Below, in pieces: positions 6,019 to 6,609 of a stretch of 6,609 bases of DNA; positions within the stretch are counted from its first letter, which is position 1, and every line of letters starts with the position of its first letter. The notes below the pieces were generated by a model. It was not told the origin of the DNA, did not search any database, and saw nothing but the letters and a program-made list of their open reading frames with translations. The position numbers and the translations under genes are program-made. This DNA comes from Nitrospira sp. (GTDB lineage Bacteria; Nitrospirota; Nitrospiria; Nitrospirales; Nitrospiraceae), in assembly GCA_015904055.1 (NCBI GenBank), contig JABMDE010000021.1, forward strand, positions 1 through 6,609, written 5' to 3'.

Positions 6019-6609
6019 ATGATTCTCAAACGTTGGCTCGTCGGCGATCCCCTGAAGACGGCACAAGCACGGCACGAACGGCTCTCGAAAACCATCGCGC
6101 TTCCGATTTTTTCCTCGAACGCAATCTCCTCAGTCGCATACGGAACTGAAGAAATCCTGTTAGTACTCGCCCTCGCCGGCACGGCAGCCGTGGCCTGGTC
6201 GATTCCAGTCAGTCTGGCCATTCTTTTTCTTGTACTAGTCCTCACGATTTCCTATCGCCAGATTATCTATGAATACCCCGAGGGGGGCGGCGCCTATATC
6301 GTCGCACGGACGAATCTTGGCGAAAAGCCGGCCCTGGTAGCCGCCGCAGCGTTGATGATCGACTATGTCTTAACCGTCGCCGTCAGCGTCGCGGCTGGAA
6401 TCGCCGCCCTCACCTCAGCCATCCCCAGCCTCTTCATACATCGGGAGGCGCTGGGACTGATCGCCATTGTCTTTATGGTGCTCGTCAACCTCCGCGGCGT
6501 CCGAGAGTCGGGAACGTTCTTCGCCATCCCGACCTATTTTGCCATCGGCGCGCTTGGGCTGCTGGTCACCGTCGGCACGCTACACTCCTTTTCTACGCCC
6601 AGCGTGATT
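6019..6609 (+). CDS. APC-superfamily permease, KimA (YdaO)-like K+/H+ symporter, N-terminal 197 residues (runs off window)
   Basis: The frame is open from ATG 6019 to the window edge. It resembles Bacillus KimA, a high-affinity K+/H+ symporter of the inner membrane: a short basic N-terminus ending in GDPLKT, then SSVAYGTEE (37-45) in TM1, SYRQIIYEYPEGGGAYIV (78-95) around TM2, NLGEKP (99-104), and a TM3 with IDYVLTVAVS (114-123). Further hydrophobic segments lie at about 145-157 and 167-187, with NLRGVRES (157-164) between them. KimA proteins have about 600 residues and 12 TM segments, so roughly two thirds is missing here. TM1 has Asn34 where I recall Asp in Bacillus KimA. No Shine-Dalgarno sequence precedes the ATG, but CATAAT lies six bases upstream, which could mean leaderless transcription. 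No in-frame ATG or GTG lies in the 50 bases upstream; a TTG at 6001 is possible but unsupported. A general amino-acid permease of the same superfamily is the alternative. Confidence 0.88.
   Translation, partial: MILKRWLVGDPLKTAQARHERLSKTIALPIFSSNAISSVAYGTEEILLVLALAGTAAVAWSIPVSLAILFLVLVLTISYRQIIYEYPEGGGAYIVARTNLGEKPALVAAAALMIDYVLTVAVSVAAGIAALTSAIPSLFIHREALGLIAIVFMVLVNLRGVRESGTFFAIPTYFAIGALGLLVTVGTLHSFSTPSVI

Noticed and set aside
5967..6245. Minus-strand open frame of 92 codons over the permease start
   Set aside because: It is antisense to the clearly conserved KimA-like coding sequence and has no supporting signal.

Overview
The window holds two divergent transcription units from what looks like a Gram-negative, moderately GC-rich bacterium. 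A very large periplasmic multicopper oxidase together with a KimA-like permease made me think of Nitrospira or a relative (phylum Nitrospirota). That is an impression from gene content and style, not something the sequence proves.

Minus strand, 5552 to 13: a gene for a secreted six-cupredoxin multicopper oxidase (MCO), broken as it stands. It starts at 5552 with a good ribosome binding site and a Sec signal peptide. Within its N-terminal third, an 814-bp coding segment (3579-4392) is preceded by a second, diverged copy (4393-5180, 788 bp). The upstream copy carries a 26-bp deletion, and its join to the downstream copy is out of frame. The gene is therefore split into three pieces in three frames: 5552-4965, about 4978-4334, and 4392-13. 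The open frame 4572-13 looks like a 1519-residue protein, but its first 60 residues are the upstream copy read in the wrong frame. Removing the upstream copy restores one clean 1583-residue frame.

By eye the two copies differ at about 55 positions, and only four of these change an amino acid. Such divergence arises between two working genes, not inside a dead duplicate. The arrangement is therefore probably a recent recombination product of two related MCO genes, or an assembly chimera of two strains.

The restored protein is a three-fold repeat of a two-cupredoxin unit. Complete copper-ligand motifs sit only at the end of unit 1 (cupredoxin 2) and the start of unit 2 (cupredoxin 3); the other sites are degenerate. 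This suggests one active trinuclear centre at the domain 2/3 interface. The substrate (Mn(II), Fe(II), Cu(I) or an organic compound) cannot be told from the sequence.

Intergenic, 5553-6018: 466 bp with two candidate promoters for the MCO gene and one perfect 8-bp hairpin near the permease start. I see no RNA gene or riboswitch there.

Plus strand, 6019 to the window end: the first 197 codons of an APC-superfamily permease that strongly resembles KimA (YdaO) K+/H+ symporters. The window shows no functional link between the permease and the oxidase beyond their shared divergent promoter region.
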